Of a stretch of 45,690 nt of DNA, positions 34,381-42,815 are shown piece by piece. The position numbers were made by a program, and so were the translations under genes. This DNA comes from an uncultured Bacteroidales bacterium. GTDB taxonomy: Bacteria > Bacteroidota > Bacteroidia > Bacteroidales > F082. The notes beneath the pieces were generated by a model. It searched no databases and was not told the DNA's origin. It saw only the letters and a list, made by a program, of their open reading frames with translations. The first letter of the stretch is position 1; every line of letters begins with the position of its first letter. The DNA is taken from positions 1-45,690 of the forward strand of contig ONJF01000013.1 of the NCBI GenBank assembly GCA_900318085.1, read 5' to 3'.

Positions 34381-34398
34381 TTTTTCTTGCAAGAAAAA
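34381..34398. promoter_or_regulatory. 18-bp palindrome upstream of the operon promoter
   Basis: TTTTTCTTGCAAGAAAAA is a perfect inverted repeat whose near edge lies 11 bases from the -7 element, so it covers the -33 region. It could be an operator or just an A/T-rich accident; no second copy was seen. Confidence 0.35.
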
Positions 34399-34472
34399 TT
34401 TCAAAAAAATGAATTAAAAAGTTGTATAGAGGAGAAAACTCCTTGTTTTATGGACAGAGCAGCATGTGAAGA

Positions 34473-36701
34473 TTATTTTCTGTAACGGTCCTCGAGCTCG
34501 GCGCGGTATTTGTCGGCCATCGTGCGGGCCAAGGCGATGCCATCGCCTTGTGGCTCAGCGCTGAAGGTGCCGAGACGCTCGCGCCACCACTGGCCTTCGT
34601 ATTGGCAGATGCGCTCGTGGTAGGCCTTCTCGTCGAAGGGCTTCTTCGCTTCGATGGCGGCGTCCACGTCGTTGAAGAACTCCTTCCAACGGTAGGCATA
34701 GTAGGTCGCGGTGAGACCCGCCCAGGCACGGCTGGCGTATTCGTTGAGCAAGGCGTCTTCCTCGCCCCAGGTGGTGATGATGTTGCGCGCGTTGCTCTCG
34801 AAGTAGTCCTTGTCTTCCTCGCTGGTGCCGATGGCCCTCGCGTCACGAATCCAACGGCCCACGAGGAAGGCGCTTTCCGTGGCCAGGATGGCGTCGGTGT
34901 CATCGAGGATAGAGGTCATGGTCTTTTCGAATTCATGCACCTTGTCGTAGTCGCCTTCGCGGTAGGCCTTCACGTAGTCGGCATAGAGGTCGCTGAAGTA
35001 GTTGCCCAGCAACTGCCTCGTGATGTTGACCACATCGAAATGGCGCGTGCGCGTGTTGCAGTCGGCGGCCAACAGCTTGTCCAAGGCATCCAACAGCGTG
35101 ATATTGTTGTACTTATAGGTCGGGGCCACATAATACTGGCGGTATTCGTTGATGTCGCCCATGGTCGGCCTCTGGTTGATGCGGACGGTCTGGCCTGGCG
35201 ACGACACCTTATTATATATACTGTCGGCCAACAAGGTCCAGGCGGCCCTCATGTCGGGGTCTTCCTTGCCGGCGCGTTGGTCGGCGAGACGCTGCACCCA
35301 GGCATCCACATCCTGTGTGAGCGGGTTGTCCCAGGCCTTCTCGAAGACGTATTCATACATGAAGGGGTTGCAGTCGAAGCCTTCCAGCGTGGAGCCGATG
35401 CCGACGAAGTTGTCGCCGCCTTTTTCGAAGACGCGTTCCACCCTCACGTTCACCGTGTCGAGGTTGCCGGCCAGCATGGAGTTGCCGCCGAAGTTGCCGA
35501 GGTAGCACCAGATGTAAGGCACGCCATAATAGGCGTTGGTGCGCTCCCACACGGGCTGTCGCTCGCAGTAGTAATCGAGCATGATGTGGCGGTCTTTCGG
35601 CATGGAGGTGATGTAGGCCTCGATGCGGTTGTCGACTTCCCAGTATTGGCGTTCGTTCCAGAACAGCCATGCCATCTCGAGCCATTTGGCCTCGGGGTCG
35701 GCGGCCTCGAGCGACTCATACACCTGACGGCTCACGCGGCTGAGGTATTCGGGCTCCCAGCTGGGCGGGATGAGTTCGTTGAAGATGTCGATGCCGTAGA
35801 TATGGTCGGTGCCGTAGAACTCGGTCTGCTTGTCGATGAATTTCTTCTGGATCTCGGCATACAAGGGGTCGAGGGGGTCGAGGAACTTGCACCAGCAGGT
35901 GCTGTCGAAGCCTGCCCAGTCGCCCAGCGAGGCCAGCGGTGCATCGGGGTAGATCCTCGTGATGCAAGGCGGCACATGGCCTGCGAAGCCGGGCAGCACG
36001 GGGCGCATGTTGAGTTCGCGCTCGCGGGCTACGATTTGCTTTTGCAGTTCCTTTTGGTTCTCGAGCCACGACATGGGCAGCGGTCCGCCCCAGCGGTCGA
36101 TGTTCTGCATGCGGTGCCACGGCAGGTGGGCGGGACCCGTGAAGTAGCTGCGGATCTCCTCGTCGGTGAGGCCGAAGTCGCTCCACACCTCATACCACAC
36201 CGACTCTTGTCCCGTGATGGCCAGGGTCAGGTTGATGCCGTTGAGCGCCATCCAGTCGATGAAATGCTCCCACTGCGACCAGTCCCACCAGGGCAGGGTG
36301 TAGCCGAAGGTGCAGTAGTTGAGGAAGAAACGGTCGGGCACGCGGGCGCTCAGGCTGACCTTCTCGGGCACTGCGGGCATGGTGGCGGGAATCTGCAGCG
36401 GCTCTTCCTTGAACCAGGAGTATTGCGCCATGCAGTAGTATTTCAGGTAGTGGTTAAGGCCGACGGCCATGCTGTTGGCGTTGTTGCCGCGGATGACGAG
36501 GCGTTTGCCTCGCGTCTCGATCTCGAAGCGGTCGACGGTGTCGTTTTCGAGGCGTTCGAGGACGATGTTATCGGAATACTCGGGCACGACACGGTTCACC
36601 AGTCCGCGCATGGCGATGACTTCGGGGTCGGTTTCGGCCTTCTTCGTGCAAGAAACGCACAGCATGAGGCCCAACAAGGTGATGAGGTAAAGCTTTTTCA
36701 T
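34473..36701 (-). CDS. GH89 alpha-N-acetylglucosaminidase lipoprotein
   Basis: A 742-residue enzyme, the same length as human NAGLU (743). Start at MKKLYLITLL (36701); the longer frame to 36728 would begin inside a -7 element. A lipoprotein-type signal ends at C18 (LCVSC). The N-terminal GH89 domain (about 30-110) precedes the catalytic barrel, with general acid E309 in DIFNELIPPSW and nucleophile E440 in IGSTLEGF. These positions are close to E316 and E446 of the human enzyme. The helical C-terminal domain follows. It removes terminal alpha-linked GlcNAc, as found on gastric-type mucin glycans and heparan sulfate; mucin use fits a host-associated lifestyle. Divergent to the lipoprotein gene at 36791. 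Confidence 0.95.
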   Translation of the reverse strand: MKKLYLITLLGLMLCVSCTKKAETDPEVIAMRGLVNRVVPEYSDNIVLERLENDTVDRFEIETRGKRLVIRGNNANSMAVGLNHYLKYYCMAQYSWFKEEPLQIPATMPAVPEKVSLSARVPDRFFLNYCTFGYTLPWWDWSQWEHFIDWMALNGINLTLAITGQESVWYEVWSDFGLTDEEIRSYFTGPAHLPWHRMQNIDRWGGPLPMSWLENQKELQKQIVARERELNMRPVLPGFAGHVPPCITRIYPDAPLASLGDWAGFDSTCWCKFLDPLDPLYAEIQKKFIDKQTEFYGTDHIYGIDIFNELIPPSWEPEYLSRVSRQVYESLEAADPEAKWLEMAWLFWNERQYWEVDNRIEAYITSMPKDRHIMLDYYCERQPVWERTNAYYGVPYIWCYLGNFGGNSMLAGNLDTVNVRVERVFEKGGDNFVGIGSTLEGFDCNPFMYEYVFEKAWDNPLTQDVDAWVQRLADQRAGKEDPDMRAAWTLLADSIYNKVSSPGQTVRINQRPTMGDINEYRQYYVAPTYKYNNITLLDALDKLLAADCNTRTRHFDVVNITRQLLGNYFSDLYADYVKAYREGDYDKVHEFEKTMTSILDDTDAILATESAFLVGRWIRDARAIGTSEEDKDYFESNARNIITTWGEEDALLNEYASRAWAGLTATYYAYRWKEFFNDVDAAIEAKKPFDEKAYHERICQYEGQWWRERLGTFSAEPQGDGIALARTMADKYRAELEDRYRK

Positions 36702-36725
36702 CGGATCATGGATTTTTTGTTTGGG

Positions 36726-36733
36726 CAAAAATA
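36726..36733 (-). promoter_or_regulatory. -7 element of the GH89 gene
   Basis: The minus strand reads TATTTTTG, 25 bases before the start at 36701; it forms a divergent promoter pair with 36768-36775. Confidence 0.6.
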
Positions 36734-36767
36734 ATGTTTTTCGTTTTCCGCGTTATTAATTAGTTCG

Positions 36768-36775
36768 TATTTTTG
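36768..36775 (+). promoter_or_regulatory. -7 element of the lipoprotein gene
   Basis: TATTTTTG, 16 bases before the ATG at 36791. It overlaps the alternative start at 36773, which argues for the later start. Confidence 0.6.
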
Positions 36776-36790
36776 CACAAAATCATCCCC

Positions 36791-37429
36791 ATGAAACGCT
36801 TGCTTCTGTTCTTCGCCCTCACTGCGATGCTCTTCACGAGCTGCAAGAAATATGAGTCGCCCTCGTCGGGTGGCGGCACTCCCCTGCCCCATCACATCGA
36901 CCCTGTCTACCAAGTCGGCGACTATTTCCGCAACGACACCTTGGAGGGTGTGGTGTTCCTCACCTATGGCGCGCATAGCGGGCTGATGGTCAGCCTCGAA
37001 GAGGTGCGGCTCCCCTGGTGCGTGCCTAACTACCTCAACAGCGAGACGGGGGCCACCAACCCTTTCGATGGCTGGTGCAACACCAACATCGTCATGTCGA
37101 ACTACGACCTGAACCGCTTCCCTGCCCTGCAATGGAGCCATCAAAGGAACACATGGCACATGGTCTATTACGACTACCGTCTCATCACCGCGAACCAATG
37201 GTTTGTGCCGTCGAGTGGCGAGATGAGCAAGCTCCTGCAGAACCAGGCGGCGGTGAATGCCACGCTCGACTCGTTGGGGTATCCCACCTTAGAGGACAAG
37301 GTCTATTGGTCGAGCACCGAGACGGGCACACGCGGTGCAGCGGCAGTGCGAATGCAGGATGGGCAGATCGTGATCAGTGACTCGGTGAAAAGCCAAGCCT
37401 TTTATGTGAGGGCTATTAGGAATTATTAA
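36791..37429 (+). CDS. Lcl/FISUMP-like (DUF1566-type) lipoprotein
   Basis: A 212-residue protein, start at MKRLLLFFALTAMLFTSCKK, with a lipobox Cys at residue 18. After a Ser/Gly linker, the domain runs from 'YQVGDYFRNDTLEGVVFLTYGAHSGLMVSLEE' to 'VYWSSTETGTRGAAAVRMQDGQIVISDSVKSQAFYVRAIRNY'. This is the pattern of Lcl_C/DUF1566 C-type-lectin-like domains common in Bacteroidota lipoproteins. It is surface or periplasmic. No enzymatic residues recognised; its ligand is unknown. Divergently transcribed from the GH89 gene. Confidence 0.75.
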   Translation: MKRLLLFFALTAMLFTSCKKYESPSSGGGTPLPHHIDPVYQVGDYFRNDTLEGVVFLTYGAHSGLMVSLEEVRLPWCVPNYLNSETGATNPFDGWCNTNIVMSNYDLNRFPALQWSHQRNTWHMVYYDYRLITANQWFVPSSGEMSKLLQNQAAVNATLDSLGYPTLEDKVYWSSTETGTRGAAAVRMQDGQIVISDSVKSQAFYVRAIRNY

Positions 37430-37440
37430 TTATGGGTACG

Positions 37441-37477
37441 CTTTGCGTCATTGCGAAGACCTCGCAATGACGCAAAG
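37441..37477. repeat. REP-like perfect hairpin after the lipoprotein gene
   Basis: Sixteen paired bases (CTTTGCGTCATTGCGA and its complement) around a five-base loop. The inner TCATTGCG/CGCAATGA part matches the REP family at 25473, 31066 and 40674. It lies 12 bases after the stop and could also act as a transcript end. Confidence 0.7.
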
Positions 37478-37490
37478 TGACAACAGGTAT

Positions 37491-37618
37491 GAGATTCCCT
37501 TTGGGAATGGAGAAGAGGGCCTGTGTATATCGCGGCGGCAAGGAACGATTATGGATTGTAAACACCTAAGCCGCCGCTTTTTGAACTAATGACTAATGCC
37601 ATTCCCACAGGGAATCTC
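37491..37618. repeat. 128-bp MITE-like element with nested inverted repeats
   Basis: Terminal inverted repeats GAGATTCCCTTTGGGAATGG (37491-37510) and its complement (37599-37618) match at 19 of 20 positions. Inside, GCGGCGGC (37532) pairs with GCCGCCGC (37570), which is followed by TTTTT. No reading frame. It lies between convergent genes. May be a non-autonomous mobile element or a structured RNA; the inner stem could also terminate the lipoprotein transcript. Confidence 0.6.
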
Positions 37619-37659
37619 TGGATTAGCTCCGTTGTATCAGCGTATTCTGCGTGAGAAAA

Positions 37660-39159
37660 CTATTTCTTCGCAACGGGGTCGCAAGTGAGTCCGATGCCGA
37701 GTTTCTTGAAGATTTTCTGGTCCACCTCGCTGAGCATCACGGTGCTATGCACTTGGCAGCCTTTGAGTTGTGGCAGGCATTCCAAGGCTTTCTTGCAGTT
37801 CTCGTCCCAGAGGCTGAGCATGGAGAGGGCCACCAGCACCTCGTCGGTGTGCAGGCGTGGATTCCTGCCGTGCAGGTAGTTCACCTTGGTGGTCTGGATG
37901 GGCTCGATCATGGCTTGCGGGATGAGTTTCACCTCATGGGGTATGCCAGCGATGTGTTTGGTGGCATTCAGGATCAGGGCGGCGCTGGGACCGAGCAGGT
38001 CACTGGTGTGGGCAGTGATGATGGTGCCGTCTTCCAACTCGATGGCGGCCGAGGCCACGCCTTCCTTTTCCTTCCTTTCCTTGGCCGCAGTGGTGGTCCT
38101 GCGCAGTTCAGTGGTGATCTTGGCCTGTTTCATCAGCAGGGCGATCTTGTTCACCTCGTTCTCCGTGCCTTTGCCTTTGGCCAGGTTGCACAAGGCGGTA
38201 TAATAACGGCGGATGATCTCCTGCTTCGAGGCTTCGCAGCATACGGCATCGTCGCTGAGGCAGTAACCCACCATGTTGACGCCCATGTCGGTCGGCGACT
38301 TGTAGGGATTCTCCCCATAGATGCTCTCGAAGATGGCATTCAGCACGGGGAAGATCTCGATGTCGCGGTTGTAGTTGACTGCAGTATTTCCATAGGCTTC
38401 CAGATGGAACGGGTCGATCATGTTGACATCGCTGAGGTCGGCGGTGGCGGCTTCATAGGCCACATTAACGGGGTGCTTCAGCGGCAGGTTCCAAACGGGG
38501 AAGGTCTCGAATTTGGCATAGCCCGCCTTGATGCCGCGCTTGTTCTCGTGATAGAGCTGGCTGAGGCAGACGGCCATCTTACCGCTACCGGGACCCGGGG
38601 CTGTGACCACCACCAGCGGGCGCGTGGTCTCCACATAGTCGTTGCGGCCGAAGCCTTCCTCCGAGTCGATGAGGGCCACATTGTTGGGATAGCCTTCGAT
38701 GATGCGATGGTAATACACCTTGATGCCCATGCGCTCGAGACGCTGACGGTAGGCGTCGGTGCTGGCCTGGCCGTTGTAGTGGGTCACCACCACGGAATTC
38801 ACCATGAAACCACGGCTCAGGAACTCCTCGCGCAGGCGGAGCACATCCACATCATAGGTGATGCCCAAGTCGCCACGCACCTTGTTCTTTTCGATGTCGA
38901 TGGCGCTGATGACGATGATGATCTCGGCAACGTCAATCAGTTGGGAGAGCATCTTCAGCTTACTGTCGGGCTGGAAACCGGGCAGCACGCGGCTGGCGTG
39001 GAAGTCGTCGAAGAGCTTGCCGCCGAATTCGAGATACAGTTTATCGCCGAATTTTGCGATGCGTTCCTTGATGTGTTCTGACTGGATTTTGAGGTATTTC
39101 TCGTTGTCGAACCCGTATTTTGCTACAGCGGACGCTGAGCCTGTCGAAGCGTTTTTCAT
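37660..39159 (-). CDS. DUF1846 family protein
   Basis: A 499-residue cytosolic protein of the DUF1846 family, start at MKNASTGSASAVAKYGFDNEKYL (39159); the 42-codon extension upstream overlaps the -7 element. The conserved start 'GFDNEKYLKIQSEHIKERI' and 'TAPGPGSGKMAVCLSQLYHE' are clear. The family is widespread in Firmicutes and Bacteroidota with no settled function; the glycine-rich GPGSGK stretch suggests nucleotide binding. The first ten or so residues (ASTGSASA) are encoded by bases 39126-39150, which read like a common REP motif (cttcgacaggctcagcg). The N-terminus may therefore have been extended by a repeat. Downstream of the glyA terminator with its own promoter. Confidence 0.92.
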   Translation of the reverse strand: MKNASTGSASAVAKYGFDNEKYLKIQSEHIKERIAKFGDKLYLEFGGKLFDDFHASRVLPGFQPDSKLKMLSQLIDVAEIIIVISAIDIEKNKVRGDLGITYDVDVLRLREEFLSRGFMVNSVVVTHYNGQASTDAYRQRLERMGIKVYYHRIIEGYPNNVALIDSEEGFGRNDYVETTRPLVVVTAPGPGSGKMAVCLSQLYHENKRGIKAGYAKFETFPVWNLPLKHPVNVAYEAATADLSDVNMIDPFHLEAYGNTAVNYNRDIEIFPVLNAIFESIYGENPYKSPTDMGVNMVGYCLSDDAVCCEASKQEIIRRYYTALCNLAKGKGTENEVNKIALLMKQAKITTELRRTTTAAKERKEKEGVASAAIELEDGTIITAHTSDLLGPSAALILNATKHIAGIPHEVKLIPQAMIEPIQTTKVNYLHGRNPRLHTDEVLVALSMLSLWDENCKKALECLPQLKGCQVHSTVMLSEVDQKIFKKLGIGLTCDPVAKK

Positions 39160-39186
39160 GATGCTTAAAAGTAAAAATACGGGATG

Positions 39187-39194
39187 CAAAGATA
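39187..39194 (-). promoter_or_regulatory. -7 element of the DUF1846 gene
   Basis: The minus strand reads TATCTTTG, 28 bases before the ATG at 39159; TTTG bases lie about 17-23 upstream of it. Confidence 0.6.
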
Positions 39195-39227
39195 TGGGTT
39201 TTTGAAACACCAAAAACAAATTGACAC

Positions 39228-39260
39228 AAAAAAAAGGTCGCCCGAACGAGCGACCTTTTT
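39228..39260 (-). terminator. Intrinsic terminator of glyA
   Basis: A perfect 11-bp stem (AAAAAGGTCGC with GCGACCTTTTT) and an eight-base loop, followed on the minus strand by more T residues, 19 bases after the glyA stop. Confidence 0.9.
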
Positions 39261-39278
39261 CGTTTTCGCAATGAAGGT

Positions 39279-40577
39279 TTACCAAGCGAAGAGCGGATAG
39301 TCCTTCATCATCTTGTTGACCTCGGCGCGGACAGCGTTGATCTTAGCCTCCGAAGCGGTCTTGGTCTCAGGATTGATGTCGCTGATGACATCGTCAATCA
39401 ACTCGACGATGACGGCCATCTTGTCTTGCTTCAGACCACGGGTGGTGATGGCGGGCGTACCAACGCGCAGACCAGAGGTCAGGAAAGGCGAACGGGTGTC
39501 GAAGGGCACCATGTTCTTGTTGACGGTGATGTCGGCAAGGACGAGGGTGTTCTCCACCATCTTACCGGTGATCTCCGGGAACTTGCCGCGGAGGTCGATG
39601 AGCATGGAGTGGTTGTCGGTGCCACCGCTGATGACATCATAACCTTTATCCATGAAGGCTCTGGCCATGAAGGCGGCGTTCTTTCTCACCTGCTGGATGT
39701 ACTCCATGTACTCGTCGCTGAGGGCTTCGCCGAAAGCAACGGCCTTGGAGGCGATGACATGCTCCAGAGGACCACCTTGGATGCCCGGGAACACGGCGCT
39801 GTTGATCAAAGCAGACATCATCTTCGTCTCGCCCTTCGGGGTCTTGCGGCCGCGCGGGTCTTCGAAGTCATGACGGATGAGGATCATGCCGCCACGGGGA
39901 CCGCGGAGGGTCTTGTGGGTCGTGGTGGTGATGATGTGGCAGTACTCCAACGGGTCGTTGAGCAGGCCCTTGGCGATGAGGCCAGCGGGGTGGCTGACGT
40001 CGGCCATGAGGACGGCGCCCACTTGGTCGGCGATGGCGCGCATGCGCTTGTAGTCCCAGTCACGGCTGTAGGCAGAAGCGCCAGCGATGATGAGTTTGGG
40101 ATGGCACTCGAGGGCGATCTTCTCCATCTCGTCGTAGTCGACGCGGCCGGTTTCCTTGGCCACATGGTAGGCGACGGGCTTGTAGAGCATACCCGAAGCG
40201 TTGACCGGGCTGCCGTGTGAGAGGTGACCACCGTGCGAGAGGTCGAGACCCATGAAGGTGTCGCCGGGTTCAAGCAGGGCTTGCATCACAGCCATGTTGG
40301 CCTGTGCGCCCGAGTGGGGCTGCACGTTGGCGAAGGTGGCGTTGAACAGCTGGCAGGCGCGGTCGATGGCGATTTGCTCGCTCTGGTCGACGATTTGGCA
40401 GCCGCCATAGTAACGCTTGCCAGGGTAACCCTCGGCGTATTTGTTGGTCATGACAGAACCCATGGCTTCCAGCACTTGCTCGCTGACAAAGTTTTCAGAA
40501 GCGATGAGCTCGATTCCGTGCATCTGACGCTCTTTCTCTTGGCGAATCAGATCAAAGATTTTTTCGTCTCTTTTCAT
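39279..40577 (-). CDS. glyA: Serine hydroxymethyltransferase
   Basis: A 432-residue PLP enzyme that interconverts serine plus tetrahydrofolate with glycine plus 5,10-methylene-tetrahydrofolate, the main source of one-carbon units. Full family length and collinear. The PLP lysine is K222 in [14 protein letters not shown], with ELIASENF near the start, HSGAQAN, and [10 protein letters not shown] before the active-site lysine. Start is the [13 protein letters not shown]. Monocistronic: terminator just downstream, a REP pair about 100 bases upstream. No clear TAnnTTTG within the upstream 100 bases. Confidence 0.98.
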   Translation of the reverse strand: MKRDEKIFDLIRQEKERQMHGIELIASENFVSEQVLEAMGSVMTNKYAEGYPGKRYYGGCQIVDQSEQIAIDRACQLFNATFANVQPHSGAQANMAVMQALLEPGDTFMGLDLSHGGHLSHGSPVNASGMLYKPVAYHVAKETGRVDYDEMEKIALECHPKLIIAGASAYSRDWDYKRMRAIADQVGAVLMADVSHPAGLIAKGLLNDPLEYCHIITTTTHKTLRGPRGGMILIRHDFEDPRGRKTPKGETKMMSALINSAVFPGIQGGPLEHVIASKAVAFGEALSDEYMEYIQQVRKNAAFMARAFMDKGYDVISGGTDNHSMLIDLRGKFPEITGKMVENTLVLADITVNKNMVPFDTRSPFLTSGLRVGTPAITTRGLKQDKMAVIVELIDDVISDINPETKTASEAKINAVRAEVNKMMKDYPLFAW

Positions 40578-40673
40578 TTGTTGATTATTGTTGATTGTTT
40601 AATTAACTTCGTTGAATCTTCGATTTGTTGAATCGTTGTTTTATTACACTAGGCTCTGGGACAGCCTCTATTC

Positions 40674-40769
40674 TTGCCGTCATAGCGGACTTGATCCGCT
40701 ATCTCCCAAGCATAAAGAGGTATCCTTTTCGCATGGGAGATTGCGGGTCTGCGCCCGCAATGACGGCAA
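40674..40769. repeat. Inverted pair of REP sequences (BIME-like)
   Basis: TTGCCGTCATAGCGG...CCGCTATCTCCCA (40674-40708) and its near-complement TGGGAGATTGCGG...CCGCAATGACGGCAA (40734-40769) face each other across 25 bases. Each unit is itself a palindrome. The same family is seen singly at 25473, 31066 and 37441. It lies in the 297-base gap between divergent glyA and the DUF3089 gene. Confidence 0.75.
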
Positions 40770-40843
40770 ACAGTAGGGCGGTCTAATTCCGCTGCAAAGT
40801 TGCGAAAAATAATTGAGTCTTCGACAAAAATTCTAACTTTTAC

Positions 40844-40851
40844 TACCTTTG
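40844..40851 (+). promoter_or_regulatory. -7 element of the DUF3089 gene
   Basis: TACCTTTG, 24 bases before the ATG at 40875. It lies inside a longer TTG-started frame, which is therefore not used. Confidence 0.6.
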
Positions 40852-40874
40852 TCGGCCGAAAAATGGTTCACCCT

Positions 40875-41864
40875 ATGAAAAACCTACGTTTATTTGCCTC
40901 ATGTTTGGTTGTTTTAGCCACATTCTGCCTGTCTTGTTCTGAGAAAAAAACGACAGAAACCATCATAACTTCCATCGACTATTCCGACACCACCTACTGG
41001 TACAGCTGCGGCGACACCACACAAGCCGCTGACGTCTTCTATGTCTATCCGACCGTATCGACCCTCTCTTTTGCCGATAACGACTCATCGTGGTTTGCCG
41101 ACATCACCCTGTCCGAAGTGCGCGAAGAAGCCAACGGCAACCAACGGTTCAACAAGATGCTGTATGGCGAGTACAACTTTTATGCTCCCTATTATCGGCA
41201 GATGATTTTCGAGGCGTACAGCCAGCCTTCACTGGTGTTGGACTCGTTGGCACAAATCGCGGCGAAAGATGTCAACGATGCCTTCCAATATTATATGGCA
41301 CATTTCAACCATGGGCGTCCCTTCTTCCTGATGGGGCATAGCCAAGGCTCACAGATGCTTATCGAATTGTTGAAACATGGCATGACCGAAGAGCAACGCA
41401 AGTTGATGGTGGCTGCCTATTGTATTGGTTATCACGTCGATGCAGAAGAACTGGCCGCCTATCCCGAGGCTTTGCAACCTGCCACCGACAGCACAATGCA
41501 AGGTCTGGTCGTCTTCAATTCCGTGACGGACACAACGGCCATCGGCATGGTGTCGCGCAGCGATGTGGTCGGCATCAACCCCACCACTTGGACGATGGCT
41601 GCGGACACCGTTCCGGCCGAGTTCCACTTGGGCATGGCCAAATACAACGAGGCTCGCGACAGCGTCCTCATAGTGCCTTGCCCGACGAGGACTTATCTCT
41701 ACAAGCACAACACCGTTTGCCCTGACCTCGACCCCGAGATGGTCTTCATCCCGGCTTATGAGGACAAGTTCCCGAAAGGCAACCTCCACTTTGCCGACTC
41801 ATGGCTGTTTGGCGGGAATGTGTTGGAGAATATGCGGTGTAGGTTGAAGAATTACAACAATTGA
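40875..41864 (+). CDS. DUF3089 alpha/beta-hydrolase lipoprotein
   Basis: A 329-residue protein with a lipoprotein signal ending at C21 (MKNLRLFASCLVVLATFCLS then C). An in-frame ATG at 40863 is a second possible start. The domain matches DUF3089: 'DVFYVYPTVSTLSF' near residue 53, 'YNFYAPYYRQM' near 101, and the nucleophile elbow GHSQGS with S156. This is a lipase/esterase-like fold in the cell envelope; its substrate is unknown. Its TGA stop directly abuts the stop of hipT on the other strand with no spacer and no terminator between them. Confidence 0.88.
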   Translation: MKNLRLFASCLVVLATFCLSCSEKKTTETIITSIDYSDTTYWYSCGDTTQAADVFYVYPTVSTLSFADNDSSWFADITLSEVREEANGNQRFNKMLYGEYNFYAPYYRQMIFEAYSQPSLVLDSLAQIAAKDVNDAFQYYMAHFNHGRPFFLMGHSQGSQMLIELLKHGMTEEQRKLMVAAYCIGYHVDAEELAAYPEALQPATDSTMQGLVVFNSVTDTTAIGMVSRSDVVGINPTTWTMAADTVPAEFHLGMAKYNEARDSVLIVPCPTRTYLYKHNTVCPDLDPEMVFIPAYEDKFPKGNLHFADSWLFGGNVLENMRCRLKNYNN

Positions 41865-42815
41865 CTATCTTTCCTTTAAATCCAACAATTTATTCATCCT
41901 TTTGGAAATCAATTCTTTATAATCCATTTTCATCTCATCAGACAGGAACGATTCATCGATTTTCATTTCCCATGCAGGCAAACATTGCTTGAAATGCGTA
42001 ATCAGTCCATCCAAGACTTTCTCCGAAACCCCAAACTTACTTGCGGCTTCAACAAAATCTTTGCGGGAAATGCGACGTTTTTTGCCATTTAAGGTGAGGG
42101 CCAATTCTTCGGTATCATCAGGATTCACGATGACCACATTGAGCAAATCGTATGCAGGCGACAACTCATATCGACTTTCACCCAGCGACAGCAGAGAGAA
42201 ATTCTTCAAGTGCATGTCGTTGTTGCCTGTAAGCCAACAAAAGATTACCTCTTCGTAAAAATTGATTACATCCAATTGAGGCACAGTGGAATAGCGTTCG
42301 ATAGCTTTAGCCACCTGCTCATATGAACTACGGTATTTGTATTCCGTCTGTCGCTCGGTCAGTTGGCAAAAATCTTCCATAGGAAACTTGTTGCCTTTTG
42401 CATCACGATCCATACGGCGCGTGAGGTAACCCAAAGAATCATCAGCAAGTCGAATCAAGGAATGTTGTGCCGTTTTTAGTCCAGCAATCTCAGCAAGGTG
42501 CATAGTAAGGTCTTCATTCTCGGGCAACTCAGCAAACCTTGAAGTCTGAGGCTTAAAGATATAGGCACCCCATAATCCAACTATAGTCAATCGTTGACTC
42601 CCTTCGTGCTTTTGTAGGTTCAACGACAATTTGGGCTGCACGCCCGTCAATGTTGTCTGCGAACGGATGATTTGTTCGCCCAAACGGTCCATGTCGGATT
42701 GTGTGTATTCCATGTCGGGTGCTGTGGACGAACCAAAGAATTTGCGGGCACAACGGGCATGAAAATCCTTCTCTCCCTCGTTCAATTCCTTGTAGCAAAA
42801 CAAGCATTTACTCAT
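41865..42815 (-). CDS. hipT: HipT-like Ser/Thr kinase toxin (HipA C-terminal kinase)
   Basis: A 316-residue kinase-fold protein. It starts MSKCLFCYKEL with a small zinc-binding knuckle (C4, C7, H19, C22), typical of Bacteroidota HipA proteins. The phosphate-binding loop is TLTGVQPK (T55, T57), where the E. coli HipT family has two serines. Catalytic D200 lies in GNNDMHLKNFS and the metal-binding D223 in SPAYDLLN. It lacks the N-terminal HipA subdomain, which is encoded separately by the overlapping upstream gene. Known HipA and HipT kinases phosphorylate aminoacyl-tRNA synthetases (GltX and TrpS) and halt growth; the target here is unknown. Start overlaps the hipS stop by eight bases. All catalytic residues are present. 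Confidence 0.88.
   Translation of the reverse strand: MSKCLFCYKELNEGEKDFHARCARKFFGSSTAPDMEYTQSDMDRLGEQIIRSQTTLTGVQPKLSLNLQKHEGSQRLTIVGLWGAYIFKPQTSRFAELPENEDLTMHLAEIAGLKTAQHSLIRLADDSLGYLTRRMDRDAKGNKFPMEDFCQLTERQTEYKYRSSYEQVAKAIERYSTVPQLDVINFYEEVIFCWLTGNNDMHLKNFSLLSLGESRYELSPAYDLLNVVIVNPDDTEELALTLNGKKRRISRKDFVEAASKFGVSEKVLDGLITHFKQCLPAWEMKIDESFLSDEMKMDYKELISKRMNKLLDLKER

Noticed and set aside
34548-36734. Open 728-codon frame on the plus strand
   Set aside because: It is antisense to the GH89 gene, has repetitive Val/Gly/His-rich composition with no recognisable domain, and no promoter. It is a product of codon bias.
37651-39081. 476-codon plus-strand frame
   Set aside because: Antisense to the DUF1846 gene, which has clear family motifs in the other direction.
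40800-40875. Extended TTG-started N-terminus of the DUF3089 protein
   Set aside because: The -7 element lies inside it, and the lipoprotein signal starts at 40875.
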